Below are positions 10,093 to 21,228 of a stretch of 64,000 nucleotides of DNA, piece after piece. The position numbers were made by a program, and so were the translations under genes. The number at the start of each line of letters is the position of its first letter. Position 1 is the first letter of the stretch. Under the pieces are notes generated by a model. The model saw only the letters and a program-made list of their open reading frames with translations. It searched no databases and was not told where the DNA came from. The DNA is from Hexactinellida sp. DTS-2022 (taxonomy: Eukaryota > Porifera > Hexactinellida): NCBI GenBank assembly GCA_028753945.1, contig JAPNXP010000002.1:6696001-6760000 (forward strand), read 5' to 3'.

Positions 10093-10765
10093 ATGTGATG
10101 ATATAGTTATCACTCAAGTGAGTGCTGATAGACATACAAATATAATAGTTGAGGGAAATAGCATAGAGATTGCAACAGATTCTTTTCCAGGTAAATACAA
10201 TATAGAAATTTAAATGAAAATACAGTGGAGTTCGCTTAATAGCATACGTGTTTGCCACTAAATCTGGTTGCTAATAGGGGAATGAAATTAACAGTATTAT
10301 CACGCTTGGGACCCGAAAAGCGGTTGCTAATAAAGCAATATTATTGCTAATGGGGGAGTTGCTAATAAAGCAACTCCACTGTATAACAATAGTACGTTTT
10401 ATTTCTAAGTTATTATTTCAATATTTAGCTGACACGACTATTGTTGTTCTGGCCGATACAAATCCGCCAAAAGCTACAGTAACGTAAGTTAGATCTGTTC
10501 ATTAAAATAAGTACGAATACATGGTACAATAAAAATCCGACCTTTACTGTAGATTGATAAATGACGTCATTTCGATATTCGCCAGCAACGAATTGATTGG
10601 AGAACTAGCGATTGTTTTCCAAATTGAGAATGGAGCTAAATATGTAAGTTTACATTCCATGATATGAATTATCTATCTGAATTGACTTTTAAGTACTATA
10701 CTATATTCATATATTTAGGAAGATGGAGATATTCAAAGTGTTTTTCTAATCAGCAATACAATAAA
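10093..10765 (+). CDS. Four internal exons of an unrecognised gene
   Basis: Exons 10093-10190, 10429-10483, 10553-10643 and 10719-10765 each start after AG and end before GTAAAT or GTAAGT. Their phases match (1 base in, g/CT, AC/A, codon boundary), giving a continuous run of 97 residues without a stop. The peptide is rich in Val, Ile, Asp and Thr, with a pattern such as EIATDSFPADTTIVVLA that suggests a beta-sandwich or extracellular domain, but I do not recognise the family. The first intron holds a pogo-like MITE (10223-10381). The final exon ends in phase 2, so more exons must follow; a 30-bp AG...GT segment at 16106-16135 is in phase but weak. The start exon was not found. It could be a live host gene or a fragment left by duplication. 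Confidence 0.55.
10223..10381. mobile_element. TA-flanked pogo-like MITE in an intron
   Basis: 159 bp, with ends CAGTGGAGTT.CGCTTAATAG and its near complement, flanked by TA (10221-10222, 10382-10383). The end resembles pogo-type termini (CAGT...TTCGCTTA). It lies within the first intron of the exon set at 10093-10765. Confidence 0.7.
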
Positions 10766-11194
10766 GTAAATATTTCCTAATATAGTAAACTGCATATAGA
10801 TTTATCGTTCATTTAAATATCATCAGTTATTGGTTACACCAAAGGTTCTACAAAGGTTCCAACTTCCAACTAGCGGCCTAATTTTTAGCGCCTAAATTTT
10901 GCAGACCTAAATGGACAATTTTGTGTAATTAAATGCATTCAATTTGGCGCCAGTAGGAAGATTGAAATCCAGATTTTCGCAGCAAAATGAAACCTTGTAA
11001 GCATATTGTCTCTGCAAAAGTATCATAGGCGTAAAACCACCCGCCACCGGACATTTCCGGATGGCCCAGAGCAATCCGCAGTTAACCGGAACTATCCGGA
11101 CTTCACCCGGAGTCCGGGTAAAGTCCGGGTAGTAGTACACATGTATAGAGGTGGGTTACCGTTAATCGAATCTGCCAGTTTCCACTTTCTGATT
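10766..11194. other. Intergenic or intronic DNA with a GC-rich palindrome
   Basis: AT-rich flanks surround a CCGG-rich island at 11040-11135. No exon with consistent splice sites was recognised. Confidence 0.4.
11091..11132. repeat. Near-perfect inverted repeat (20-bp arms)
   Basis: Arms ACTATCCGGACTTCACCCGG and its complement match at 18 of 20 positions around a 2-3 base centre. It may be a folded MITE remnant; no target duplication was seen. Confidence 0.6.
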
Positions 11195-11988
11195 AGCTTT
11201 TATGAACACCGGTTTACAACATACAACTTTCTATTTCAAGTAACCTATTGAGGGAAAGTATATATTAATGAATTTTCAAATCAACGATCCTCTTGGTATA
11301 CAATAATAATAAACTCTGTCGACAAAGTCAATTGTTGTACATCCCAACGGTATTGATCAGTGGGTATAATGTATTATCATGTATTATCAGTCAAGAGTCC
11401 CTAACTAAATAGCAGAACTGCCTAACTGTCCTTCAGACTGCCCCTCCCAACTCGAAGGGTAAAACTAGTTTATTAGGACCCAGAGTTCATAAAATATGTA
11501 TGTAACATATATATATTTTCAAAACTATACCAAAAATTAATGTATAAAATAAAAATAAACATACACTGTACAGTTAGGAATATGATTATAACATAATAAT
11601 GTTATAAACTCTAACCTTGTAGACCCTCAAGGTGAGCATCCGCTTCGGAAGCTGGTCAACAATGTTCAGCACTGAAGACCATTTCATGAAATACAATGTC
11701 ATCGCTTCTTCATTATTATTTCTTCTTCACTCTTATTCAGGGAAATGTTAGGTAATTTTAATTGTGTTCCTCTTGTAGCAAGTCACTTAAGTTTGTAATA
11801 CTGGAATGACAAATTATTGGTGCGTCCCAGACGCCCCATTAAATCCTTGTAAACCTCTTTCTAGTATCCACCCTCTAATCTATTTCTATTTACCATACTG
11901 TCAATCTTATAGCATTCAAGAAATTTAAAGAATGTAGATCTAACTTTAAATAAATATAATTGAAATCAATTATTATACCGATTAGGAG
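11195..11988 (+). repeat. Dispersed repeat R, copy 1
   Basis: Matches 54325-55045 at length and 16935-17235 partially. Shared landmarks are CAACTTTCTATTTCAAGTAAC, CTAAATAGCAGAACTGCCTA and CTTCAGACTGCCCCTCC. In the copy near 54325 the same sequence directly follows the big satellite array. Non-coding. Confidence 0.75.
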
Positions 11989-12130
11989 CAGGGACGTCGC
12001 CACGGGGGGGGCATAGGGGGGCAATGCCCCCCCTGGTAGAAATCCTCGCCCCGGGGCAATGCCCCCCCTGGTAAAATTTCGTGCCCCGGGACAACCCCCC
12101 AGGTAAATTATTGCCAAATAACTTTGTAGG

Positions 12131-12158
12131 TGTATTATTATTATTATTATTATTATTA
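12131..12158 (+). repeat. (ATT)n microsatellite
   Basis: Nine or so uninterrupted ATT/TTA triplets within the hAT-like element. Confidence 0.9.
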
Positions 12159-12439
12159 TGTATACAAGCCCGCTTCGCTTGCTTTCGCTGCGCGGCTGCA
12201 GAAAGCACCCTTCTGGTGCCTCATATATCCCAACCAACAAATAACAGAAGTAACGTTTGTAAATTCCTTATACGTCTACATCTAAACAACAAATATATAC
12301 ACATGGGTTGTTAACAACATCATATTTGGAATCAGCTTACTTAATTACTCCATATATAGTCGTTGGAAGTAAGCGGCCACGACCCTTTAAAATATGTAAA
12401 TTACAAATAAATGATTGGATTTATTATTTTTCTCTCGCC

Positions 12440-12740
12440 CAATTAAATTGCAGTTTCAGATTGGCATTCTATAATGCACGCTTAACAAATGTTAGAGACA
12501 CTAAATCAATTTATACTAATTGAATGCTAGCTGCTAATCCATACTGTGCCACGCTCGAATTTAATTGGCTAAAGGTTTTGTTACCTTTTGAGATTGAAGA
12601 TGTGAATATTTTCTTAGATATTAGAACTTGTTTCTAGATACGTAGTTACCCACCTCGCTGCCAAATTACAAGTCTGTAGCTCTTACCCAGTTTCTCAATC
12701 AATTCCGAACAAACAAACAACAAACAAAAAAACAAACCAT
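12440..12740. repeat. Repeat fragment shared with 23280-23550
   Basis: Shares ACTAATTGAATGCTA, TCGAATTTAATTGGCTAAA and a CAAACAAACAAACA-type end with 23280-23550. Parts also occur at 55420 and 56160. It looks like the 3' portion of the hairpin-headed repeat family described at 55053-56370. Confidence 0.6.
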
Positions 12741-12894
12741 TTAGATTTAAAATATTAGATAGAAACTTGATAATTTCATATTATAATCGACTCTCGTTGA
12801 TACGAATTTTGTGAGGGGGGGGGGGAGGGGGGGCATGCCCCCCCCTGGTAATTTTGCCGCCCCCCCTAGATGAAAAATCCTGGCGACGTGCCTG

Positions 12895-13260
12895 ATTAGG
12901 AGTACACTCAATTTCATATTGCTCTTCGTATTCTTTCTTTAGACTTAAATGTATACGACGACCAATTGCGGTGGAGTACAGCCAACTGCAAATAGTAAGT
13001 CGAAATGTATTTCATCATTTATTTTAATCTAGTCTTACTCTGTTCGTGCTTGGAAGTAATTACATCTTGAGCATTTTAATTATAATTACAATTACATATC
13101 CCTTATTCCACGCCAAATCTTCCAGTTGCTTCACTTATTGGGATTTAAGTTTCATAGGTTATTTAAGAGGTTGTCTCCATTTTACAACTGAAATGTTGCT
13201 TACTTGAGTTACCGTTTTTCAAACTATTATTCTTGTGAAAGACTGCCCAGATTATTTACG
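12895..13260 (+). repeat. Dispersed repeat L, copy 1
   Basis: Continues repeat R once the hAT-like insertion is removed. It matches 23835-24060, 24873-25030 and 56418-56520 over different lengths (landmark CATATCCCTTATTCC.CGCC). The 24873-25030 copy is the immediate left border of the satellite array. It begins with an exon-like segment (see 56466). Confidence 0.75.
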
Positions 13261-14077
13261 AACCAGTATTTGTAGAGCGTTGTTAAGACTAAGTCGATGA
13301 ATAACTGGTAAACACCTTTCAAATCCAATATATACACAACAAATTTGAACACTTGTAAATTGCTGATAATATCTTAGTTTATCGCTGATTACCAACGTGT
13401 CGATTAAAAATCATTTGGCTGGTTATCGAGTGGTAGGCTGTTTAGAACTCCTAAAGTTGGTCAGTCTAGAATTGGATTAGCGTTGAGAGTAATTTGGGGT
13501 TTATGGTTTATCTTTTGCGAATATCGTGAAACACGGTCTACTCAAACGAGTATTATATAATTTTTAACTAAGTATAATACAGAAAAGTCATTCTAGTTGC
13601 AAAAATATGTTTTGAATTTTTAAAATAACAGTGATTGCTATATCCAAAGTTTATAATTGTGAAAATTGATTCTGCTAACTAAAACAGCCATAACTACTAA
13701 CAAGAGTAAGGGCCTCAACTTTCTCCTAAACTTGCGCACGCATTACCCGGCATATACAATTTGTATATCAAAGCTAATGTTTGACTCGATTTATCCACAT
13801 ATTCCGAGAAATTCAACAAAAACAACAAGAAAATCCAAGACACTTTCCGTCCAAGAAGTTAAAAGTGATTACGGGATAATTCCTTATCTCTCTACATTTG
13901 ACTAAAGTAAGTCACCCTTCTTGCATGATATTTAATCTCATATTAGTTCCTTGTATGCGAAACACACTATCTGACCATAGCTTATGTGTTCATAGAAGGT
14001 ATTCAATCATTTGGATTCTTGTGCTTGTCTTCTTACTTACTTATCCTATAGGAGAAGATTATATGTTACTATGTGTG
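13261..14077. other. Unassigned AT-rich DNA
   Basis: Contains open frames of 78-79 codons with no domain, splice context or composition typical of genes. No repeat partner was recognised in the window. Confidence 0.35.
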
Positions 14078-14172
14078 ATGTTTGAACTCTATGATACATC
14101 TATAAACTGTATTCCGGGCAGTGACTCGTTATAACACTTGTAGTATTTGTGGTTCTATTTATCCGAAATTTT
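14078..14172 (+). repeat. Solitary fragment of the 167-bp satellite
   Basis: About 95 bases match the satellite from TGTTTGAACTCT through GTGACTCGTTATAACACTTG to TTTATCCG. It lies 11 kb away from the array and ends about 10 bp before copy B of the duplicated block. Confidence 0.8.
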
Positions 14173-14181
14173 TTTGTAAAA

Positions 14182-15925
14182 TGGCTGGAATCAGTTTCAA
14201 ATACTATATACTACACCTCGATTATAATAATGACTCTGTGTGCATTTTATCATGGTGATGTCATTTTTCAATGAGTAAGCATATTCGTGATTTTGGGTGG
14301 GGGATATGTTGATACAATAAATATGCATATTATATTATACTTTCTCTTATAGCGTGTGAGTTATGATTAATTGGGTCGATTTCCACATTTTGAAAATGTG
14401 ACAATTACGTCATTAGGTGTTAATTTTTGTTCAAAACTCGAACTTTTTCGAGCCAGACCCAAAATACCCTGTTACCCATGCTATATAAATATATGAAGAT
14501 TAATTGTGTTTAATTTATTGTATAGATTTGATGTATTTTTTGAAATTGTATGTCTGTATACAATGCATAGTAATTTACCAACAGGTATTCGAATCTATTG
14601 TCAGATTTACGCAATCTGGTTCTCGTAGTTAATCAATGGCAACAACAATTATTTAGTACTTAAAAGGACCTCGCCTAATTATTGATTCATTGCCTATCTA
14701 TTTAAGAGATTCAAAATTAGCTTCCAATGCCTTCCATAGATTATAATTTCAGAATGCTAGCTACTTTTAACATTCTCGCTACTACGTCTTTGCTCTTCTA
14801 TTAACCTTTTGAACGTTTTGTAGTTCACAGTACATTTCCTCCTGCACTTATTCAATTCGAAAGCGCTCAAAGGCAAGGTACATCGAACCTTGTTGGGGAC
14901 CTCTGCTCGAGGTTATACAGGCTACGCAATCCCTATCATGGTGAGCCCAGATAATGGTAACGCGACCTGCAACGGCACATCCCCAGTGGCGAATTATTAC
15001 GTAACACTCAACCAACACTTCTCCATCTAAAGTGTATTGCGGAAAGGCAACGCAACTGACGAGTCCAGGCCGGGACGAAACACAAGGATTGTAATTCAAT
15101 ACAGGTGAGTTTCTAGCTAATTTATTGGCTAAATCACGTTGGATTATTATTGTAGTGCTGTCTGTATAAGGGGCGTAGATTCCGGATGTGGATTTGTATA
15201 CCCATTTTTATTTGGGTTTTAGATTGATTGGGACTTGGGTGACAATTTTCAATTTGCAATTGGTTAAATAGAGAATCAACAAATTATTGGTATGTCCAGG
15301 GCCCTACCAACCATACCGGAGCCTACGCAGTGCGGTCTGTTAACATAACAGTGCAGTATGTTCATTTATAAATGGAGAGGACTGGAATGTGGCTGTAGGG
15401 GAGGAGGAGGCCACATATAACTAATTTTGTTTCTAGATTATATGCTTGTACATGACTTATGTTAATTTCACATAGAAGATTTAGCTCACGAAGCCAATTA
15501 TCGTTCACTTAGAGAGTTGGATGTAAATATGGAGAGGATTAAGCTACCCAAGCAAACAACACATGCGTTATATTTTGGCTTTGTATTATACTTATTCTAT
15601 TAAAGCTAGATTTCCCAAGGGAATCCATATCCAGTTTTTCGATTGCTTCTAGTGCACCTTATATGTTAACTTAATGTATTAACTATGCATTGACGGAAGG
15701 AAATCGACTCTAGCCCTTGTACCTTTCGTAATATAGTACTGTTTATAAATTGGAACTAAAATATATTTGTATTTTGATTTCTGCAAGTCAATGAATTGCT
15801 CAGTCCAATCCAAAAGTTCAGCAATATGGCCTTATAGCAAGTTAGGTTAACGTGTTTACACTTTCATCTTATCTTATGGAGTCAATACATTTTAACGATG
15901 ATATCAACTTTCAATTCACTTTGAA
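14182..15925 (+). repeat. Duplicated block, copy B (carries two empty insertion sites)
   Basis: Uninterrupted counterpart of 807-1779 plus 8476-9535. It keeps the pre-insertion sites of the hAT MITE (GTGGGGGA at 14297-14304) and of the Ginger-like element (GCGC at 14863-14866). Around 14856-15000 it holds the segment homologous to the Ginger terminal exon. Divergence from copy A is low except at the ends. Confidence 0.88.
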
Positions 15926-16914
15926 TTGGCAACTTAGATATACGTTTGATCATTTAAGCAATTTCTGAATTACTAACCTCGCAATACTATTGCACTTTAT
16001 AAATGGTCTCAATTATTGATTTATTAGCTATGTCATCAACAACAACAACAACAACAACAACAACCTCAACAACAACAACAACGAACATCGTCTCATTGTT
16101 TTCAGGGGGACCCCAAACATCTTGGAGAATATAAGGTAAAGGTTACTCTAGTTCATTCATCCTATATTTAAAGTTCGACTCGAATTTCTCTGTAGTAAAA
16201 GTTTACAAATAATTGTACAAATTTTCAATGCTATCCGTCTCCGTGTTTATACATAAGTACTAGGATTATGCGAATCACCCAATGACCTAGACTGAGATTT
16301 TATTCGTCTCCAAAGTACAGCCACTTTATAAATGAGTTCATTAGAAAGTTTTCTAAACTAAATATTTTGTACCTATCCATTATTTGTGTAATGGACCACA
16401 ATGGATTTGGTTTTATTCACTTAACAGTGTGAGCATGTTTCATTGAACTTCGTTGTCTCTACACAGTATTTTAGCTTTCTTTCTCTATTCTCTCTTCAAT
16501 CTCATTCGGATACCGACTGAGCTCGATCGAGATTATCATCCTTTTAAATATGGCAACTATTGAATTACTATAGAAAATGGCTTGCATTTTTGTCAATGAA
16601 ACATATCGCATTGCTATCTTAATGCCTCTTGTAGTAATTATTATTCTTGTTTCACGCGGCTCTTTAAACTTTAATGTAGTTTTGTTTGGTCATTTTGCAT
16701 AGTCCGTGTGAGGCAACTTACTAGTTGGAACTAATTATTTACTTGGCTACTGGATAGCAAACAATTTAGATATCAAAATAGCTCATTTTACTCGTGTAAC
16801 TAAATCAAACCCAGTGTGGAGAAATATCACTACTAGTGTTAAACAGTTTGCCATATTCGCCTAGAAAAGTTTATTCATATTTACTTGCCTGAATGAACCC
16901 TGCTAGGTGCACTA
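15926..16914. other. Unassigned DNA with a CAA microsatellite
   Basis: Contains (CAA)n at 16033-16083 and a possible 30-bp exon at 16106-16135 (AG before, GTAAAG after). Otherwise nothing recognisable. Confidence 0.35.
16033..16083 (+). repeat. (CAA)n microsatellite
   Basis: An interrupted run of CAA triplets, also read as ACA/AAC. Confidence 0.9.
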
Positions 16915-17235
16915 TAATTTTAACCGAATCAGTCAGTTTTTCACTTTCTGATTAGCTTTTATGAACACAGGTTTGTAACATACAACTTTCTGTTTCCAGT
17001 AACCTATTGAGGGAAGTATTGATTAATTAATTAAAGATTATGCGATTCGATTGGCCTACAATTATGATATTTCGTAGACAAAGCTCAATTTTTGTACATC
17101 CAAATGGTATAGCATAGTGTATATCAGTCGAGTCTGTAACTAAATAGCAGAACTGCCTAACTGTCCTTCGGAGAGTCTGACTCCCCTTCCCAAATCGCAA
17201 TCATAATTTATGTATGAAACAAATGTATTTCTTTA
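16915..17235 (+). repeat. Dispersed repeat R, diverged copy
   Basis: Shares the stretches CTTTCTGATTAGCTTTTATG and CTAAATAGCAGAACTGCCTA with 11195-11988. It is shorter and more diverged. Confidence 0.65.
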
Positions 17236-17336
17236 TTAATATAAATAACAAAATAATAATGTTATAAAATGTTATATGAATATCATAACAATAACAAAAA
17301 CTAATAATGTTATACAATATGATATATACTACTCAG

Positions 17337-18550
17337 TTTATTAAACCAGGTTTTTCTCATTCTTATCCGGTAATCACATATTCCAAAGGTTTTGCTAGGA
17401 TCCTTCACTCACACACTTATTCCTCCGGACTTTTCCATCTAAATAAACCCTACTTCACGCTTCAAAGCTCAGGTATATTACAACGTTGCATTATACTAAT
17501 TCTAGTTTATTGGTGGCTGTGGCTCTTATCTATATCCAGCAGAATTCATTTGTTGCTAGGGTTTTAGTAATAATATATTCCATAATACTGTACTAAGCTT
17601 GATTCTTTGTTATATACAATACTACTCACTTATATTGAACCAGGTTTTTCTCATTCTTATACTTTAATCGCACATTCCATTTGTTTTTAATAGGATCCTT
17701 AAATACACACTTATACCTCTTGTCTTTTCCATTTAAATAAACCCTTTTCACGCTTCTAAGCTCGGGTTTTTACAAAGTTACATAATATTATTCCTAATTC
17801 ATTGGTGGCTGGGGTTCTTATCTATATCCAGGAGAAGGAATTTCGTTGCTAGGGTTTGAGTAATAATACATTCCATACTGCTGTACTTAGCTTGATTATT
17901 TGTTATATACAATACTACTCACTTTTATTGTACCAGGTTTTCTCATTTTTATACTTTAATCGCACATTCCATAGGTTTTTGATAGGATCCTTCAAATACA
18001 CACTTATGCCCCCTGAGTTTTCCATCTAACTAAACCCTACTTCACGCTTCAATGCTCGGGTTTTTACAAAGTTACATTATATTATTCCTAATTCATTGGT
18101 GGCTGGGGTTCTTATCTATGTCCAGGAGAAGGAATTTCGTTGCTAGGGTTTGGGTAATAATACATTCCATACAGCTGTACTAAGCTTGATTCTTTGTTAT
18201 ATACAATACTACTCACTTATATTGAACCAGTTTTTCTCATTCTTATACTTTATTCGCACATTCCATAGGTTTTTGATAGGATCCTTCAAATACACCCTTA
18301 TACCTCCGGACTTTCCATCTAAATATACCCTACTTCACGCTTCAAAGCTCAGGTTTTTACAAAGTTACATTATTTTATTCCTAATTCATTGGTGGCTGGG
18401 GTTCTTATCTATTTCCATTAGAAGTAATTTCGTTGCTAGGGTTTGAGTAATAATACATTCCATACTGCTGTTCTAAGCTTGATTCTTTGTTATATACAAT
18501 ACTACTCACTTATATTGAACCAGGTTTTCTCATTCTTATACGTTAATTCA
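17337..18550 (-). repeat. 294-bp tandem repeat, about four units
   Basis: The landmark ACCAGG(TTTTTCTCATTC) recurs at 17345, 17639, 17932, 18226 and 18519, a period of 293-294 bp. Other landmarks are GATAGGATCCTTCAAATACA and CATTGGTGGCTGGGGTTCTT. The fifth unit breaks off where the repeat module begins (18550). The same unit followed by the same junction recurs at 21246-21572, with a GATA-like tract on its outer side. Non-coding: short open frames differ between units. Confidence 0.85.
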
Positions 18551-19435
18551 AACCTTAATAAATTCTATTACACTAAGATGAAATGTAATTTGAATATTGA
18601 AATTCTAGTTAAATTATACATTGGGGAAGTGCAATCAGAAGGAGCACACTCCCATCCCTTCTGTGAGGGGTTTTTCTTTTTTGTTTTCCTCACGGTGGGT
18701 AAGGCCTCAAGGCTGCCGTTCTTTGTATTACATAATGTCCACCACGAACGAACAAAGTTCGCGAAGTGGCCTTTGTGAGAGAGTGACCCGTCACGAAGCG
18801 ACCGACCCCGAAGGGCTCGTATTATTAAATCTCGTTGTGTGTTTGTTTGTGTGTGTGCCCGGATTGTATTAAAGTGATGGGGAATAGCAACGTATTTATA
18901 TTTGAGATATAAACTAACTTTCAAATGTTTTAATTGGTAAACAAATGTTATAATAGATAAATAAGTGTGCTGTTTTCGAATTTCGCAATTATTTATTTAT
19001 AATATGAATATTTGTTGTTGTTGTTTACCTAAATTAGGTAGACAAATTGATGAAAATTCAAATTCTACCGGAGGTTAGCTTTCAACGGGTCTACGGGCTT
19101 ATGATGTAATCACCATTACGATTCCATTTTGTAATAATTATTGGAGCTTATAGCAACCGAAATTAACTAAAGATATTACGTTTGCTTGAAATTTTCATGA
19201 ATCACATGACAGGAAATATAAATTCTCTTCTCAATTCGGCTTTGAAATCGTGATTAGAGCATATAACAATCGAATACAACTAAAGATATTTTTGGTCAAT
19301 TTTCAAGAATCAATAACCCATGTGACAGGAAGTTTATGTAATATTCTCAATTCGGTTATGAAATCGTGACTTTCCGATCTGGAATGAAAGTGTTATATAA
19401 AGAGAATATTCTAACCTTTTTCATAATACCTTTCC

Positions 19436-19722
19436 TACCTTCTACACATCTCTTCCACACACACCTTCCACACACACCTTCCACACACACCTTCCACACA
19501 CACCTTCCACACACACCTTCCACCTTTCACCTTCCACACACACCTTCCACCTTTCACCTTCCACCCACACCTTCCACCTTCCACCTTCCACACAACACCT
19601 TCCACCTTCCACACAACACCTTCCACCTTCCACACAACACCTTCCACCTTCCACACAACACCTTCCACCTTCCACACAACACCTTCCACCTTCCACCTTC
19701 CACACAACACCTTCCACACTAA
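19436..19722. repeat. CCTTCCACAC minisatellite
   Basis: Tandem short units (CACACACCTTC, then CACAACACCTTCCACCTTC). The period changes along the tract. All long frames across it are repetitive His/Pro/Thr or Trp/Val/Glu peptides and are not considered genes. Confidence 0.9.
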
Positions 19723-19949
19723 TGTCCTATTCTGCTCGCCAGTTTGCTCTTGAAGTAGAGGCCAACCGTATTGAGAGAACGGAGTCCAGGAAGGAGTTCT
19801 TCATAATACGGTCTCAAGTTGATGTGAATATCTCCCGGATTTTCGATTACAGGCTCCGTATCGAAAGCCTCGAATTTACTCAGAAAATTCTCCTATTTTT
19901 TGTTTTCTTTGTTTACCCTATTGTTTTGGCTTTATTTTATTTCAAATAA
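19722..19949 (+). CDS. Small tail-anchored protein candidate (75 aa)
   Basis: The ATG overlaps the end of the minisatellite. The 75-residue product has a charged amphipathic N-terminal two-thirds (Glu/Arg-rich, helix- or coiled-coil-like) and a C-terminal hydrophobic segment of about 22 residues rich in Phe, Val and Leu ending FYFK. That is the layout of a tail-anchored membrane protein. It lies only in copy 1 of module M. I do not recognise a family and see no splice evidence or promoter. In AT-rich DNA a Phe-rich segment can arise by chance, so this remains a candidate; the mixed codon composition of the first 55 codons argues slightly for a real gene. Confidence 0.35.
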   Translation: MSYSARQFALEVEANRIERTESRKEFFIIRSQVDVNISRIFDYRLRIESLEFTQKILLFFVFFVYPIVLALFYFK

Positions 19950-20271
19950 ATTAGATATTTTACCTAGAGTTTCACACACATTTAGTACTTTTAGATTTAC
20001 CTGGAAACAAATTACGGGGTCAAATATGTGATAATATCATATGATATCATATTATTTTGGGAAAATTCTAAAAATACTCAGTTTTTTCAAAGTTGTAAAT
20101 ATACTCCAGTTTTATTGGATTACAGTCGAAATCGCATGGAAAAAGAGGCAAAAAGTTTCGATACGCAAAAACCCCTTATTTAACATTATACAGTGCTATG
20201 AGGTTATGAAGAAACAAGTAGAAACAACGAGGCAAAAAAACCAGTGGCAAAAAATCCCGATTTCGACTGTA

Positions 20272-20395
20272 TTGAAAATATACCCCAGTTTTATTGGATT
20301 ATTGCAAATATACTCAAGTTTTATTGGATTATTCCAAATATGCTCAAGTTTTATTGGATTATTCCAAATATGCTCAAGTTTTATTGGATTATTGA
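20272..20395. repeat. 30-bp tandem repeat, copy 1
   Basis: About four units of CAAGTTTTATTGGATTATT-CCAAATATGCT type with an exact 30-bp period (for example 20341 and 20371). The related array at 22640-22775 lies at the same place in module M copy 2. Frames stay open only because 30 is a multiple of three. Confidence 0.85.
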
Positions 20396-20930
20396 AACTA
20401 GTTTGGAGATCCCAACCACAAATATTTATTAGTACAAGCTGCTCGTCTGCTCTACGCGCGTCCTTACAACTTATACTCGGGCCTGCGGCCCTCGCTTGTA
20501 CTTCAAGCATGTTCCTTTTGAAATTATATGACGTTCTTGATGGTGACCCCTAGTTGTCTATTTATATACGTAGATCCTACTTATCGGTTTATATAAGGAT
20601 ATAATAATTAATTTGGATATTTATGCTAATGTGAACAGATAATTTTCTAGATATTAAAGCTTGTCCGTGTATAATAATAATATACCAACTCCAAATATAA
20701 AATTAAATATCACTAAGAAACGTACAAGTGGATCCCTAACTTTGGGATGTGGAGAAGTTATTGTATTGATTGATAATAATTTGATATCAAATAACACAAT
20801 GGAATGTTAGAAATGTATGGCTAGACAGAAAGAACACAAATAACTAACATGAACTTCAAATCTAACAATTAGATTACAGTATTCTATATATAATGCACAC
20901 TTAAAATTATTTTAATTATTATTATTATTA

Positions 20931-21228
20931 TTAAAACCTAAATCCCTAATATATATCCTCGAGTTTCACACACATTTAGTAATAGGAATAGGCAAGCTAA
21001 TTACGGCAGGGTTGCCAACCTCTGGAAACCAAAAAGCGGGAGGTTTTTGCCATTTTGGCGGGAGTTTACCAAAAAAGCGGGAGACTCAAGGTGACAATTA
21101 GGAAAAACGCTATTTTTATAGTTCTATCTATCAAATTTCTTCCCGCGTGTATCGTATTCACCCAATGTATCTAATAATACAACAAAAACGAAATAGCCAG
21201 AAAAATGAATCATAATTTTTCTATAAAG
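20931..21228. other. Spacer between module M copies
   Basis: Contains a GC-richer stretch at 21001-21095 starting CAGGGTTGCCAAC, which resembles one end of a hAT-like element. The opposite end was not found. Confidence 0.35.

Larger units (their letters stand above)
11989..12894. mobile_element. hAT-like non-autonomous element, 906 bp, with 8-bp target duplication
   Basis: The ends CAGGGACGTCGCCA and TGGCGACGTGCCTG are inverted. They are flanked by the perfect 8-bp duplication ATTAGGAG (11981-11988 and 12895-12902). A second copy of the surrounding repeat near 56420 reads straight through with a single ATTAGGAG, proving the insertion. The interior includes G/C-rich tandem pieces (GGCAATGCCCCCCCTGGTA type), an (ATT)n tract and a stretch at 12440-12740 similar to 23280-23550. 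No transposase was seen. Confidence 0.85.
18551..20930 (-). repeat. Repeat module M, copy 1
   Basis: Matches 21572-23300 and, over its first 760 bp, 57240-58003. It holds a GC-rich hairpin-bearing segment (18630-18810), then GT-rich sequence, then sequence ending TTGGAGCTTATAGCAACCG. A 740-bp stretch at about 19345-20085, with the minisatellite and a small ORF, is absent from copy 2. On the minus strand the order is module, then 294-bp units, then AT-rich/GATA-like end, as expected for a retro- or Helitron-type non-autonomous element. Class undecided. Confidence 0.7.

Noticed and set aside
18568-18924. Recurrent 83-121 codon frames over the GC-rich hairpin segment (also 21604-21953 and 57293-57677)
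   Set aside because: Frames exist on both strands, differ in start and end between the three copies, and are frameshifted in one copy; the conserved feature is hairpin structure, not protein.
19366-19722. His/Pro/Thr-rich protein and its Trp/Val/Gly-rich antisense frames
   Set aside because: They are a direct reading of the CCTTCCACAC minisatellite in three frames.
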